From the NCBI GenBank assembly GCA_031539425.1, contig JAVKLI010000051.1, positions 1 to 64,000 of the forward strand: 64,000 bases of DNA, written 5' to 3'. The notes below the pieces were generated by a model. The model did not search any database, had not been told where the DNA came from, and saw only the letters and a program-made list of their open reading frames with translations. The stretch comes from UBA4416 sp031539425 (lineage in GTDB: Bacteria; Bacteroidota; Bacteroidia; B-17B0; Aurantibacillaceae). The translations under genes and the position numbers were made by a program. Shown piece after piece: positions 9,573-19,850 of the stretch (position 1 is its first letter; every line of letters starts with the position of its first letter).

Positions 9573-9606
9573 CAAAGATAAGTCTTAAATCAATATATAA
9601 AGGCAA
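9573..9606 (-). promoter_or_regulatory. Promoter for pheT-mtaB-lpxK
   Basis: CAAAGATA at 9573-9580 is TATCTTTG on the minus strand, an exact TAnnTTTG -7 element. A minus-strand TTG lies at 9604-9606, 23 bases upstream. The predicted transcript start near 9568 leaves about 20 bases before the pheT start codon. Confidence 0.6.
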
Positions 9607-9613
9607 CTAATTC

Positions 9614-10603
9614 TTATAAAACTCCAAGTTGATGTAAGTAAATAATACTAAAAGACAATAACAAGAGAATTGTAAAAAGATTATAAATTTTTTTAGATTC
9701 AGATTGATGAATAACATTTCCAAACATAATACTCATAGGTATAGTGCTTGCTTGAACACTAAAATCACAATTTTTATCTAAAAAAATAAATTGTAAGCTT
9801 ATAATTAAAAGCCATATAATAATGTATTTTACTTTAACTAAAATAGTTTTGTCACCTTGTTGTTTTAACAAATATCGATAAATTGTAAAACATAATAAAA
9901 GCCCTAAAGTAAAATAGAGAGGCTTATAATGTAATTTAACTTGAAATTGGGTACAATAATAAAATTGTAATTGAGTTAATTCCTTTATATTAAATAATGT
10001 ACCATGAATAAGATAATACATACAAAATAAAATAAAAATTAACGTTAACATTCCAAAAAATAACGAAACCCATTCTTTTAAATTAAACTGCCGTACTAAA
10101 AGTAGAGATATATAAATAATAGGGTAAAGTAGTATATATTTTGGGTAAATTATAACCGCTAAACTAAACATCAAGCCTGCTTTATAAAAAACCAATAAGT
10201 AAACATTTGTTATGTTATAAGTATTAATTATTATCAATAAAGACCATAATATTAAACAGTTAGCTATACAAAAATTTTCGTATTCAGGCTCATTAGTGCC
10301 AAGGTTCATTAATAATATATATATAAATCCAGCATAAAACTTTTTTTTAGAGAAAGTTAATTTTAAGTTAATAGTTTGTGAAATAAAATAAACACCTAAA
10401 ATGATGCTAAAAAAGGAAATTAACTTAAAATTAAGGAGATGCAAGCTAAAATTTAATATTAAAAAATTAGTATAGAACGACTCAAGGGTTAATTTATTAA
10501 AATTAACGATGGTTGCTAAATTAATTAACCATAAAAAAAACGATAAAAAAAACAAATTTATAGTGCTTTTAAAGAAAAGATTGTTTAAAAGCTTTGAAAT
10601 CAT
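9614..10603 (-). CDS. Polytopic membrane protein of unknown function
   Basis: A 329-residue inner-membrane protein with about nine or ten hydrophobic segments separated by short loops, extremely rich in Leu, Ile, Phe and Tyr. There is no catalytic motif I recognise. The loop TNEPEYENFC in the middle and the Lys/Asp-containing LDKNCDFSVQ before the last helix stand out as polar islands. Length, composition and its place near a small one-helix membrane protein recall uncharacterised Flavobacteria-type membrane families (DUF6427-like), but this is a resemblance only. It lies 67 bases upstream of pheT, which has its own promoter, so it may not be part of that operon. Confidence 0.7.
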   Translation of the reverse strand: MISKLLNNLFFKSTINLFFLSFFLWLINLATIVNFNKLTLESFYTNFLILNFSLHLLNFKLISFFSIILGVYFISQTINLKLTFSKKKFYAGFIYILLMNLGTNEPEYENFCIANCLILWSLLIIINTYNITNVYLLVFYKAGLMFSLAVIIYPKYILLYPIIYISLLLVRQFNLKEWVSLFFGMLTLIFILFCMYYLIHGTLFNIKELTQLQFYYCTQFQVKLHYKPLYFTLGLLLCFTIYRYLLKQQGDKTILVKVKYIIIWLLIISLQFIFLDKNCDFSVQASTIPMSIMFGNVIHQSESKKIYNLFTILLLLSFSIIYLHQLGVL

Positions 10604-10641
10604 TATTTAAAGGAAATTAAAGTGTGATATGGTAAAAATGT

Positions 10642-10649
10642 TATTTTTG
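10642..10649 (+). promoter_or_regulatory. -7 promoter element that decides the start of the next small gene
   Basis: TATTTTTG matches TAnnTTTG exactly. It lies inside the longest open frame (10629-10892), so that frame's first ATG cannot be used from this promoter; the ATG at 10677 fits, with about 20 bases of leader. Confidence 0.5.
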
Positions 10650-10676
10650 CATGGTAAATTTAAAAAAAAATCGTTT

Positions 10677-10892
10677 ATGCACACTTTTTTTGTCCATTTT
10701 TTAACTATAACGTTAACAGATATTTTTTATAAAATCGGAACTATTTCATATGCAATTTTTGACTTTATGAAGGTATTAGGCCATATACCAAATGTGGTTA
10801 TTTGGCTAATAATTATAGTCTTATTAGCATATTGGACTATTCAAATTAATAAACAAACTAAGCAAGCCAAACAAAATGGCACTCTCATTTAA
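10677..10892 (+). CDS. Small single-helix membrane protein
   Basis: About 71 residues if started at 10677 (MHTFFVHFLTITL). The N-terminal half is amphipathic and Phe-rich; one transmembrane helix is clear in VVIWLIIIVLLAYWTIQI, followed by a Lys/Gln-rich cytoplasmic tail. It resembles small Flavobacteria proteins of the DUF6341 type in layout (an amphipathic start, then a helix ending in YWxxQ and a basic tail), which would agree with the membrane gene transcribed divergently from it. No function is assigned. A longer start at 10629 is open but lies upstream of the promoter element. Confidence 0.6.
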   Translation: MHTFFVHFLTITLTDIFYKIGTISYAIFDFMKVLGHIPNVVIWLIIIVLLAYWTIQINKQTKQAKQNGTLI

Positions 10893-10948
10893 AAACTATA
10901 AAATCACATACACTAAGCGTCACCACTAAGTTATTATATAATACTCAT

Positions 10949-13900
10949 ATGAAAAAAAACATCGTAGCTTCCATGCTATTTGCATTGGCATTTTTATGCA
11001 ATGCACAAAACAATATGGATTTAAAAATTGAATCGAATACTGCTGCTTTTATCGAAAATAAAGGGCAATGGAATAATTTAGCTTTTCATAAAGCTCAGTT
11101 TAATAGCGGTGCAATTTATGCAGAGAAAGATAAATTGACAGTTCATTTATTTGATAATATTAAGTTTAAAACACTAGTTAATTCTTCTAATGAGAGCACA
11201 GCAAGCAACATGATTAAATCTCATGTATTTAACATGCAATTTATGGATTGCAATTTTGTTTACCCAAATAATTTTAAGCAAGATGAAACAACATATACAG
11301 AAAGCTATTTTATCAATTCAGACGCAAACAGTTGGAAAAAAGGCTTGGTAGCTCATAGTACTATATCATACCAAAACATTTATAACAACATTGATGCAAA
11401 TGTTTCAATTAATAACTCAAGCATAGGATATCAATTTACATTAAAACCTACAGCAGAAGCAAGTGATTTAAAGATTTCATTTCAAGGCCTTGAAGGGATA
11501 CAAATTCAAAATGATACTGTAATTGTTAAAACCACATTTGGCAATATGTATGCAAAAGATTGCAAGGCATATCAAATTATAAAAGGTGAAAAAAAGAAAA
11601 TTATTTGTAATATCTCACAAGAAAATAATATACTATTTTTCAATGCATCACAAGATTATGATAAGCAATTAAACTTATACATTTCATGTGAATTTGAGTT
11701 TCCAAATCAAAATAAATTAACACAAGACAACGGAATTGTAATAAGTAGCATATCAGATATTAAAGGAAATTATTATTTAGGCTCTTCTTATTTTACTTCA
11801 GAATACCCAAATACAATAGGTATATCAAGCGTACCATTTTCAGAGTTTTGCAGCAAAGGAAACTTTGATATATTAATTACTAAGTTTAACTTTGACGCTA
11901 AAAAAACCATTTATAGAACTATTATAGGTGGTTCAGATTTTGACTTATTACACGGTTTAACATTAGATAAATCTTCAAATGTGTTTTTATTTGGAACAAC
12001 AGGATCTTCAAATTTCCCTACATCTGAACAAGCCTTTGATAGATTATTCAATGGCGGAACAAAAAACACTCAATTTAATTCTATTGCCAATATATTTCGA
12101 AACGGAACGGATTTATTTCTTACAAAAATTAATGAGCAAGGTAATAATGTTTTAGGAAGTACATTTGTTGGAGGTAGTGAAAATGATGGGTTAAATTATT
12201 TAAACAATATAGTTACTGATGAAAATGGAACCACTCTACCTAAAGTAAACATTGCTAACAATAATGACCAAAAAAACACAGTAACAGCGGGTCAAATTAA
12301 AGTAGATAATTTTGGAAATCCATATATAGCTAGTTCTACCCGTTCGGGTAATTTTCCAATTATGCATGGGTTTGACAACGTTTTTAATGGGGTTCAGGAC
12401 GGTGTTATTGTTAAATTTAGAGCAGATTTAGGCTCTTTAATTTATTCAAGTTTTGTTGGTGGTTCCGATGAAGATAACTGTACAAGTTTATTTATTGAAA
12501 ATGAAAACAGTATTTTTTTAACAGGAAATACATCAAGTAATGATTTATCATTTACTCAAAATGGCTATCAAAAACAATTTAATGGAGGCGCCACAGATGC
12601 TTATTTGTTAAACATTGGGTGTGCTAACGATCAAGTGTTTGGAGGTACTTATGTGGGTACTGATCAACTTGATTTGGCTTTTGCAATACAAATGGATAAA
12701 TCTCAAAATATTGTACTATTAGGTCAATCTTTAGGTGATATGCCAGTGCAAAAATCAATATCAGATTTATTTATTTTTAGTGTACCCAACACGCGCCAAT
12801 ATTTATCTGCTTATTCTAAAGGTTTAAACTCCTTAGAATATTCAACAGTTTTTGGAGCAAATAATAATGCTATTGACGTAGACTTCACATCCTTTATAAT
12901 CGACCAATGCGATAACATATTTATAACTTCTAAAATTATAAACGGAAACAATTTAAATACAAGCTTATTACCCACCACTTCAGACCCAATTGCAAATTCA
13001 CCTTTTCATTTTATGTGGCTACAAACAAGAGCTACGTCTATAAAGTATGCATCTTATTTTAACGCTGATAACAATACAAATTCTGAAAGCTGTTTAGGGG
13101 ATGTTATTATAAATAATAATTTTAAGTTAAGTAAATTTACATGTAATAACGATAATATTCAAATCAAAGAATTTCAAGATTTAAATGACAAGCTAATAAC
13201 TACAAAATCAATTATTAATGCAGATAAGCTTTCGGGTTGTGCGCCTTTAAAAGTAAATTTTACTAGTGACTCAAGAGACAATAGCTTAATTTGGGATTTT
13301 GGTAATCGCAACACCTCCAAGGCTTCTAAAGTTCAGCAAACTTATGAAAAACCAGGCATATATTTAGTAACCTTAAAAACTTCTAACCCTGCATCATGTA
13401 ATAAAACAGACTCTGCAAGTGTGTATATTCAAGTTAATGCTACCCCAATTGCTAAATTTACAACAAACAATGCTTCATGTTCTAATACTGTGCAATTTGT
13501 TAATTTAACGAATAATTTTAAACAAAGCGTTAGTTATACTTGGGATTTTGATGACGGGTCTACTAAAAATACTGAAGAAAATCCACTTTATTTTTATAAT
13601 CAAAATAAAGAATATAATATTTCATTAAGTGCAAAGTCAGAGCTAGGATGCTCATCAAACTATTCTGCAAAAATTCCAGTGTTAAATTCTATAGTGGAAG
13701 TTACTGGTGGAGGTGCCGTTGTTTGTGCCGGAAGCAAAACTCAATTATTAGCAAATGGTGGTGCAAAATATGTTTGGACTCCCAATGAATCTTTAAATAA
13801 CCCAAATATAAATAATCCAATAGCCTCTCCTTCCGTTTCTACAATTTATACAGTATCTGTTTTTAATCCAATAGGTAGTTCTGAATGTATATCAACTCAA

Positions 13901-16900
13901 ACTTTAGAATTAGCAGTAGAATTATTTGCTGACTTTACTTTTGAATATACGTCTTGTGCGGATAGTATAATTCGTTTTACAAATACAACTTTTAATATGA
14001 ATGCTAAACCGGTAGCTTATGAATGGGATTTTGATGATGATATAGCTAACCCTATAACTGAAGAATCGCCAGAGTATCAATTTAAAAATAATGGAGTTCA
14101 TAATATCACCTTAAAAGTAAAATTTGAGAATGGCTGTACCTCAATAGCAAAGAAAAAAGTAACCTCTTTCTATTTTAAACCAACAGTTGTAGACCCATTA
14201 ATTGTTTGTGATCATGTAAAAAGAACTTTATTTGCAAGCGGTGGAACAAGCTATTTGTGGAAAATACCAGGCCAAAAGGATGTTATGACACAATCAATAG
14301 TTGTAAACCCTAGTGTATCTACAACGTATAATGTATTAATTAAAAATAACAGTTTTGGTGTAAATTGTTCTCAAGAACTAACAACAGACATTACTGTAGA
14401 TGATGCTTTAAAGGCAGGGTTTACTTTAGATTTTTCAACCTGTTCAAATACATTAATTGCAACAAATACAACAGAATCTTCTCCAGAATCCCCAGCAACT
14501 TATATTTGGAATTTTGATGACGGAGATACAGAATCTTCAATTGAAGAATCACTAGAATATACATTTAAAAGAAATGGCAAACACAATATCACATTAGTTG
14601 CTAATGCAGCAAATGGCTGTATTTCTAAATTTACACAAACTATTAATGTATTTAACTTTGAACCAACCATTATTGCTCCAACTCCTTTATGCGCAGGCGC
14701 TACTAGAACTATAGTTGCAACTGGTGGTACTAGTTATAATTGGAAACAAGCTAAAAATCTAACAAATACATCTGCTGCATTAATTGTTCAACCTAAAAAC
14801 AATACAACTTATGTTGTAAAAATTAAAAACAATTCAATGGGTTATGTTTGCTCAGCAGATTTAGAAGCTGAAGTGCCTGTTATTGAAGATCCTAAAGCAG
14901 ATTTTACAATAGAATCTACAAAGTGCGCTAACACAGTTCAATTGACTAATGCTACAGAACCAAATGGGGAAGATTCATTTACGTATTTATGGAATTTTGA
15001 TGAAAATGGTGTAACTAGTATTGAAGAATCGCCAGCATATACATTTGAAAAGAATGGAATGCATAAAATTTCACTAACTGTAAGTTCAAGTTCTGGCTGC
15101 CAATCTACTAAAACAACAACACTAAGTGTATTTAATTTTCAACCTATTATTTCAGAGCCGGCAACAATTTGTGCTGGTACAACTAAAACTTTAGTTGCAT
15201 CGGGAGGTACAAGTTATTATTGGAGACCTTCCACATCTTTAAATAACAACTTAAATAATACTGTAGTAGCAAAACCAAAATCAACTACAACTTACATTGT
15301 TAAAGTAAAAAACTCAAGCATGGGTTATGATTGTTTAGCTGAATTATCTTCAGAAATTACTGTAAATACGGAGCCAGTTGCAAATTTTGATATGGTTTAT
15401 ACACCTTGCGCTAATACAGTACAGTTAAATAATTTAAGTAAAGCTACTGATGTTACCCCTACTTATTTTTGGAATTTTGACGATAATGGTGCAACTAGCA
15501 ATGATGAATCTCCAGAGTATACATTTGAAAGAAATGGTGTTCATAAAATAAATTTAAAAATTACAGCTGATAATGGTTGTACTTCAGAAACTACTAAAAC
15601 TTTATCTATATTTAATTTTCAACCTACCGTTATAGAGGCTGGTACAGCATGTTTGAATTCAACAAGAAAATTAAACGCTACAGGTGGTACAAGTTATTTA
15701 TGGTCGCCAGCTACTGGCTTAGATAATCCAAATATTGCTAATCCTACTGCTATCGTGTCTGAAACATCAAACTATACCGTAAGAATTTTAAATACAGCGT
15801 TAGGAAATAATTGCGAAGATGAGTTAACAACAGATATTAACGTAGAATTAGAGCCTCTTGCTAATTTTGATGTAAATTATTCACCTTGTTCAAATACCAT
15901 ACAAATTGTTAACACATCTCAAACTTCAAATATTGAAGCTACGTATTTTTGGAATTTTGATGATGGTGGGGTAACTAGTATTGAAGAAGCGCCTGAGTAC
16001 ACTTATATTAATGAAGGTACTCATAATATTAATTTAACCATTAAAGGTGCTAACGGATGTTCGTCTACTTTAACAAAATCAATTGTTTTAATGAACTTTG
16101 TACCTACAGTTTCTGAAGCAACAACTATTTGTTTGGGTTTACGTGCTAATTTATTAGCAGAGGGCGGTACAAGTTATTTATGGACACCTAATACGTTTTT
16201 AAATAATTCCAATATTTCTAAACCAATATCAACACCTAATGAAACAACAGAATACTCAGTTTTAATTAAAAACAAGCGTTTTGGGTTAGAATGTGAAGCA
16301 GAATTAAATACAGAAATTGCTATTTTAAACGAGCCTGCAGCTGCATTTGATGTTGTTTATTCTGCTTGTTCAAATACAATTGAATTACAAAATAAAACAA
16401 ATACCCCTAATGCGCTAACAACCTTTGCTTGGCATTTTGACGATGGTGATAATGGGAAGAGTGAAGAGGAATCGCTAGCTTATACTTTTGAAAACGAAGG
16501 GAAACATAATATTTTATTAACAGCAACTGGAGACAATGGTTGTACTTCAACTGCATCTAAAGTAATTGTATTAATGAATTTTGCTCCAGAAATTACTCCA
16601 GATACAACCATTTGTTTTAATTCCTCTGCAATTGTTAATGTAAGTGGAGGTACATCTTATGCTTGGGTCGCTTCGCCGTTTATTAAACAATTAACTCCAA
16701 TTTCAGCATCTATAACTCCAAGAGATTCTGTGAATGTTATTGTAAAAGCTATCAATAATAGATTTGGATTGAATTGTTCTACTGATTTACAAATGAAAGT
16801 TTTAGCGTATAATGGACCAAAAGCTAATTTTAATACATTATTCTCAAAATGTTCTAATACTTTACAATTAGAAAACACTACAGATAAAGGTGATGAAGAA

Positions 16901-19780
16901 ACAGTAACTTATCAATGGCAGATTAATGATGGAGCTCTTGTAACATTAGAAGAAGAGGCGCCATTATACTCGTTTGTAACGAATGGTGTTCATTTAATTA
17001 CATTAACAGCAACAGGTGTAACAAATGAATGTTCAACTACACTTACAAAATCGGTTACAGTATTTGACTTTAAACCCGCAGTAGCTACCACTTCTGATAT
17101 ATGCTTAGGCACCTCAACTATCTTAGAAGCTACAGGTGGAAATAGTTACATTTGGTCTCCAAATATTTCTATTAGTGATGTTAGAACTGCAACACCAATT
17201 GTTAACCCAGTAATGTCAACTATTTATAAAGTGATAGTTCAAAACAATGAGCCTGGTTATATGTGTTCTGAGCAATTTGAAGTTCCGGTTGAAGTACTAA
17301 CAGAACCTAAAGCTAATTTTATAATAAACTATTCTCCTTGTACAAATTCTGTAGAATTAACCAACTTAACACCTAACCCTAAATTAACAAATGAATACAT
17401 TTGGAATTTTGATGATGGACAAAATTCAACCAGCAAAGAAGAATCTCCAAGTTATATTTATAACTCAAACGGTACACATAATATTACACTAAAAGCTTTA
17501 GGAGATAACGGATGTGAATCTACTTTTTCTAAAATAGTTACATTAGCACAAATGAAAGCATCTGTTAATCCTGATGCTGTAATATGTGGAGGTATGCCAT
17601 ATAACTTAAAAGCTAAAGGTGGAACAGGATATTTATGGAAACCTAGCAATACATTAAATAACCCTTATATTTCATCACCAATAACTAAACTTAAAGAGAC
17701 AACAACATTTACTGTTATAGTTAAGAATTTTGTAAATAAAACAGAATGTTTAGATACATTAACAACTACAGTAGAGGTATATTCAGGTTTACAAGTAAAC
17801 TTTGAATACACTAGCGCACAGTGTACCAAAACAGTACAGTTTACAAATACTACGATAGGAGATGTTAAAAATGCAACTTATACTTGGGAGTTTGATGAAG
17901 AAGGAGGAACAAGCACTGAAGTAAACCCAACTTATATATTTAAACGTGAGGGTATACGTAAGGTTAAATTAACAGTTAATAATTCGAGTAGTTGCCCTGC
18001 AACAATTACTAAAACAATATCTGTATTGTTTTTTGAACCTTCCATATCTCCAAATATAACCGTATGTAAAGGCTCAGTTACTCAATTATCAGTAACAGGT
18101 GGAAATAGTTACGAATGGTCGCCAAATATGTATTTATCAGACGCACGTTCATCACACCCATCTGTTAGACCTTCACAATCTATGTTATACAAGGCCTCTA
18201 TTAAAAAGTCAGGTTATGGAGTAGAATGTACTGCTAATTTATTAACTCAAATAACTATAGAATCTGAAGTGAAAGCTGATTTTACTTTCGATTTTTCACC
18301 TTGTACAAATACAATAGCACTAACCTTTGCAGATTTTAAAACTGCGGATAAATCTTTAAAATTTGCTTGGGATTTAGATGAAGGCGAAGCTCCAATTGCA
18401 ATAAAAGGTAATAAGCCATTTTTATATACATTTAAAAGAACAGGCAAACATAATATTTCATTAACTGCAGTAACTTCAAATTCTTGTACTATTAAGAAGT
18501 CTAAAATAATAACTGTGTTAGGCACAGCCATTCAAACGTCAACAATAACTAGTCAAACAATTTGTCAAGGTGTACCAACTCAATTAAGTGCGTCAGGAGG
18601 ATCAGAATACGAATGGTTACCAACTACAGGATTAAATAATAATAGAATTGCAAAACCTGTTATAAAGCCAGAAACTTCTCAAATATATACGGTTACAATA
18701 AAAACTAAAATTGGCGAAACAACATGCGAAGCAACGCAATTATATAAATTAACTGTTGTACCTAATACAAGAGCAAATTTTAATTATGAAGTAAATCCTT
18801 GCACCAATGAGATTAAATTTACAGACAGCTCTTTACCTAAACCTAAAAAATGGTATTGGAGCTTTGGTGATAATACTTTTTCAACTTCACAAAATATAAG
18901 CCATAATTATACTGAATCTGGAACTTATTCATTCTATTTAAAAACAGAAACTGATAAAGGTTGCCTTGATTCTACTGGAATAAAATCAGAAAATATTATA
19001 GTAAGAGAAACATCACGAATTGTAACTCATCATAAAACTATAAATGATACGATTACCTTAGTTTCAATGGATGGAGATACTTATTCTTGTTCTCCCGATA
19101 AAGACGTAGTAAATTCAAGTACGAGATACCCAAAAACAGCCACTAAAAAAAATGCTGAGTATACAGTAAAGGTTATGATTGCTAACTCTAAAAACACATG
19201 TGAAACACAAATAAATAATAGAATATTTGTTCATAAAACTATTACTTATTCTACAGTTGTATCAAATAGTTCTAATAACTTAAAATATAATGAGCCTTAT
19301 AGCTTTACATTAACTCCGGATATGAAAAACTTTAAAATGTTTGAAGCAAACCCAGCGGTAATTTATGATGTAGCAAATGATCAAATTTCTTTTACGCCAA
19401 CCATTTCTGGTGTATATGGTTTTGGCTTTGTTGATAAAGCTAATAACTATAGAATACTATCAACTCCAGCGTTAACTATAGCACAGAAACCAGAATGTAA
19501 TAATTCTTTTATAAGTGTAACCTCTTTAGTTACTCCAAATGGAGATAATCAAAATGATGTAGTGAAAATATCTGCAGATATAACTTTAGCCCAATTTCAA
19601 ATAAATATTAATGATGAAAAAGGAACTTTAGTTTTTGAATCTACGGATATTAATGCAGTTTGGGATGCAAAAATTAAAAAACAACCAGTAGCAAAAGGTA
19701 TCTACAAATACAAAATATTTTACTCTTGTGATGGAAATTCTGATATAAAAACTAAATCAGGAATTATTACAGTAGAATAA
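10949..19780 (+). CDS. Giant T9SS type B surface protein with twelve PKD/Ig-like units
   Basis: A 2943-residue secreted protein. A signal peptide (residues 1-19, cut before Gln) is followed by an N-terminal region beginning FIENKGQWNNLAFHKAQF, a DUF7948-like start, then an SBBP-type beta-propeller region at about 300-720 with repeated FVGGS motifs. After a first PKD domain (about 755-830) come twelve tandem units of about 160 residues, starting near residues 832, 991, 1152 and so on to 2606. Each has a PKD half (WNFDDG, ESPxYTF, GxHxIxL, GC) and an Ig-like half (C-G, ASGGTSYxWxP). The C-terminal 87 residues (PNGDNQNDVV, GIYKYKIFY) are the gliding/CHU_C type B sorting domain. The likely role is cell-surface adhesion or binding; the ligand is unknown. 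Confidence 0.93.
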   Translation: MKKNIVASMLFALAFLCNAQNNMDLKIESNTAAFIENKGQWNNLAFHKAQFNSGAIYAEKDKLTVHLFDNIKFKTLVNSSNESTASNMIKSHVFNMQFMDCNFVYPNNFKQDETTYTESYFINSDANSWKKGLVAHSTISYQNIYNNIDANVSINNSSIGYQFTLKPTAEASDLKISFQGLEGIQIQNDTVIVKTTFGNMYAKDCKAYQIIKGEKKKIICNISQENNILFFNASQDYDKQLNLYISCEFEFPNQNKLTQDNGIVISSISDIKGNYYLGSSYFTSEYPNTIGISSVPFSEFCSKGNFDILITKFNFDAKKTIYRTIIGGSDFDLLHGLTLDKSSNVFLFGTTGSSNFPTSEQAFDRLFNGGTKNTQFNSIANIFRNGTDLFLTKINEQGNNVLGSTFVGGSENDGLNYLNNIVTDENGTTLPKVNIANNNDQKNTVTAGQIKVDNFGNPYIASSTRSGNFPIMHGFDNVFNGVQDGVIVKFRADLGSLIYSSFVGGSDEDNCTSLFIENENSIFLTGNTSSNDLSFTQNGYQKQFNGGATDAYLLNIGCANDQVFGGTYVGTDQLDLAFAIQMDKSQNIVLLGQSLGDMPVQKSISDLFIFSVPNTRQYLSAYSKGLNSLEYSTVFGANNNAIDVDFTSFIIDQCDNIFITSKIINGNNLNTSLLPTTSDPIANSPFHFMWLQTRATSIKYASYFNADNNTNSESCLGDVIINNNFKLSKFTCNNDNIQIKEFQDLNDKLITTKSIINADKLSGCAPLKVNFTSDSRDNSLIWDFGNRNTSKASKVQQTYEKPGIYLVTLKTSNPASCNKTDSASVYIQVNATPIAKFTTNNASCSNTVQFVNLTNNFKQSVSYTWDFDDGSTKNTEENPLYFYNQNKEYNISLSAKSELGCSSNYSAKIPVLNSIVEVTGGGAVVCAGSKTQLLANGGAKYVWTPNESLNNPNINNPIASPSVSTIYTVSVFNPIGSSECISTQTLELAVELFADFTFEYTSCADSIIRFTNTTFNMNAKPVAYEWDFDDDIANPITEESPEYQFKNNGVHNITLKVKFENGCTSIAKKKVTSFYFKPTVVDPLIVCDHVKRTLFASGGTSYLWKIPGQKDVMTQSIVVNPSVSTTYNVLIKNNSFGVNCSQELTTDITVDDALKAGFTLDFSTCSNTLIATNTTESSPESPATYIWNFDDGDTESSIEESLEYTFKRNGKHNITLVANAANGCISKFTQTINVFNFEPTIIAPTPLCAGATRTIVATGGTSYNWKQAKNLTNTSAALIVQPKNNTTYVVKIKNNSMGYVCSADLEAEVPVIEDPKADFTIESTKCANTVQLTNATEPNGEDSFTYLWNFDENGVTSIEESPAYTFEKNGMHKISLTVSSSSGCQSTKTTTLSVFNFQPIISEPATICAGTTKTLVASGGTSYYWRPSTSLNNNLNNTVVAKPKSTTTYIVKVKNSSMGYDCLAELSSEITVNTEPVANFDMVYTPCANTVQLNNLSKATDVTPTYFWNFDDNGATSNDESPEYTFERNGVHKINLKITADNGCTSETTKTLSIFNFQPTVIEAGTACLNSTRKLNATGGTSYLWSPATGLDNPNIANPTAIVSETSNYTVRILNTALGNNCEDELTTDINVELEPLANFDVNYSPCSNTIQIVNTSQTSNIEATYFWNFDDGGVTSIEEAPEYTYINEGTHNINLTIKGANGCSSTLTKSIVLMNFVPTVSEATTICLGLRANLLAEGGTSYLWTPNTFLNNSNISKPISTPNETTEYSVLIKNKRFGLECEAELNTEIAILNEPAAAFDVVYSACSNTIELQNKTNTPNALTTFAWHFDDGDNGKSEEESLAYTFENEGKHNILLTATGDNGCTSTASKVIVLMNFAPEITPDTTICFNSSAIVNVSGGTSYAWVASPFIKQLTPISASITPRDSVNVIVKAINNRFGLNCSTDLQMKVLAYNGPKANFNTLFSKCSNTLQLENTTDKGDEETVTYQWQINDGALVTLEEEAPLYSFVTNGVHLITLTATGVTNECSTTLTKSVTVFDFKPAVATTSDICLGTSTILEATGGNSYIWSPNISISDVRTATPIVNPVMSTIYKVIVQNNEPGYMCSEQFEVPVEVLTEPKANFIINYSPCTNSVELTNLTPNPKLTNEYIWNFDDGQNSTSKEESPSYIYNSNGTHNITLKALGDNGCESTFSKIVTLAQMKASVNPDAVICGGMPYNLKAKGGTGYLWKPSNTLNNPYISSPITKLKETTTFTVIVKNFVNKTECLDTLTTTVEVYSGLQVNFEYTSAQCTKTVQFTNTTIGDVKNATYTWEFDEEGGTSTEVNPTYIFKREGIRKVKLTVNNSSSCPATITKTISVLFFEPSISPNITVCKGSVTQLSVTGGNSYEWSPNMYLSDARSSHPSVRPSQSMLYKASIKKSGYGVECTANLLTQITIESEVKADFTFDFSPCTNTIALTFADFKTADKSLKFAWDLDEGEAPIAIKGNKPFLYTFKRTGKHNISLTAVTSNSCTIKKSKIITVLGTAIQTSTITSQTICQGVPTQLSASGGSEYEWLPTTGLNNNRIAKPVIKPETSQIYTVTIKTKIGETTCEATQLYKLTVVPNTRANFNYEVNPCTNEIKFTDSSLPKPKKWYWSFGDNTFSTSQNISHNYTESGTYSFYLKTETDKGCLDSTGIKSENIIVRETSRIVTHHKTINDTITLVSMDGDTYSCSPDKDVVNSSTRYPKTATKKNAEYTVKVMIANSKNTCETQINNRIFVHKTITYSTVVSNSSNNLKYNEPYSFTLTPDMKNFKMFEANPAVIYDVANDQISFTPTISGVYGFGFVDKANNYRILSTPALTIAQKPECNNSFISVTSLVTPNGDNQNDVVKISADITLAQFQININDEKGTLVFESTDINAVWDAKIKKQPVAKGIYKYKIFYSCDGNSDIKTKSGIITVE
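13443..18763 (+). repeat. Eleven full tandem protein-coding repeats of about 480 bases, a twelfth partial
   Basis: Unit starts, read from the conserved A-x-F start and following Cys, lie near 13443, 13920, 14404, 14889, 15371, 15850, 16330, 16813, 17304, 17782, 18266 and 18764, a spacing of 477-498 bases. The units are clearly related in protein but diverged in DNA, so they are old duplications kept by selection. The twelfth unit keeps its PKD half, but its Ig-like half lacks the GGTSYxW core. Confidence 0.88.
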
Positions 19781-19850
19781 TCTATTAATGAATTATAAGT
19801 GTTATATTTTATAACCTTATTAGTAATATATTTTATATAGAATAATAAAA

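Noticed and set aside
16657..18531. Minus-strand open frames opposite the giant surface protein
   Set aside because: They mirror the repeat units, recur with the repeat period and carry no family motif.
13443..19000. Regular 480-base repetition as a possible CRISPR or DNA satellite
   Set aside because: The period is in protein motifs inside one open frame, and the units differ in DNA; there are no short identical repeats with unique spacers.
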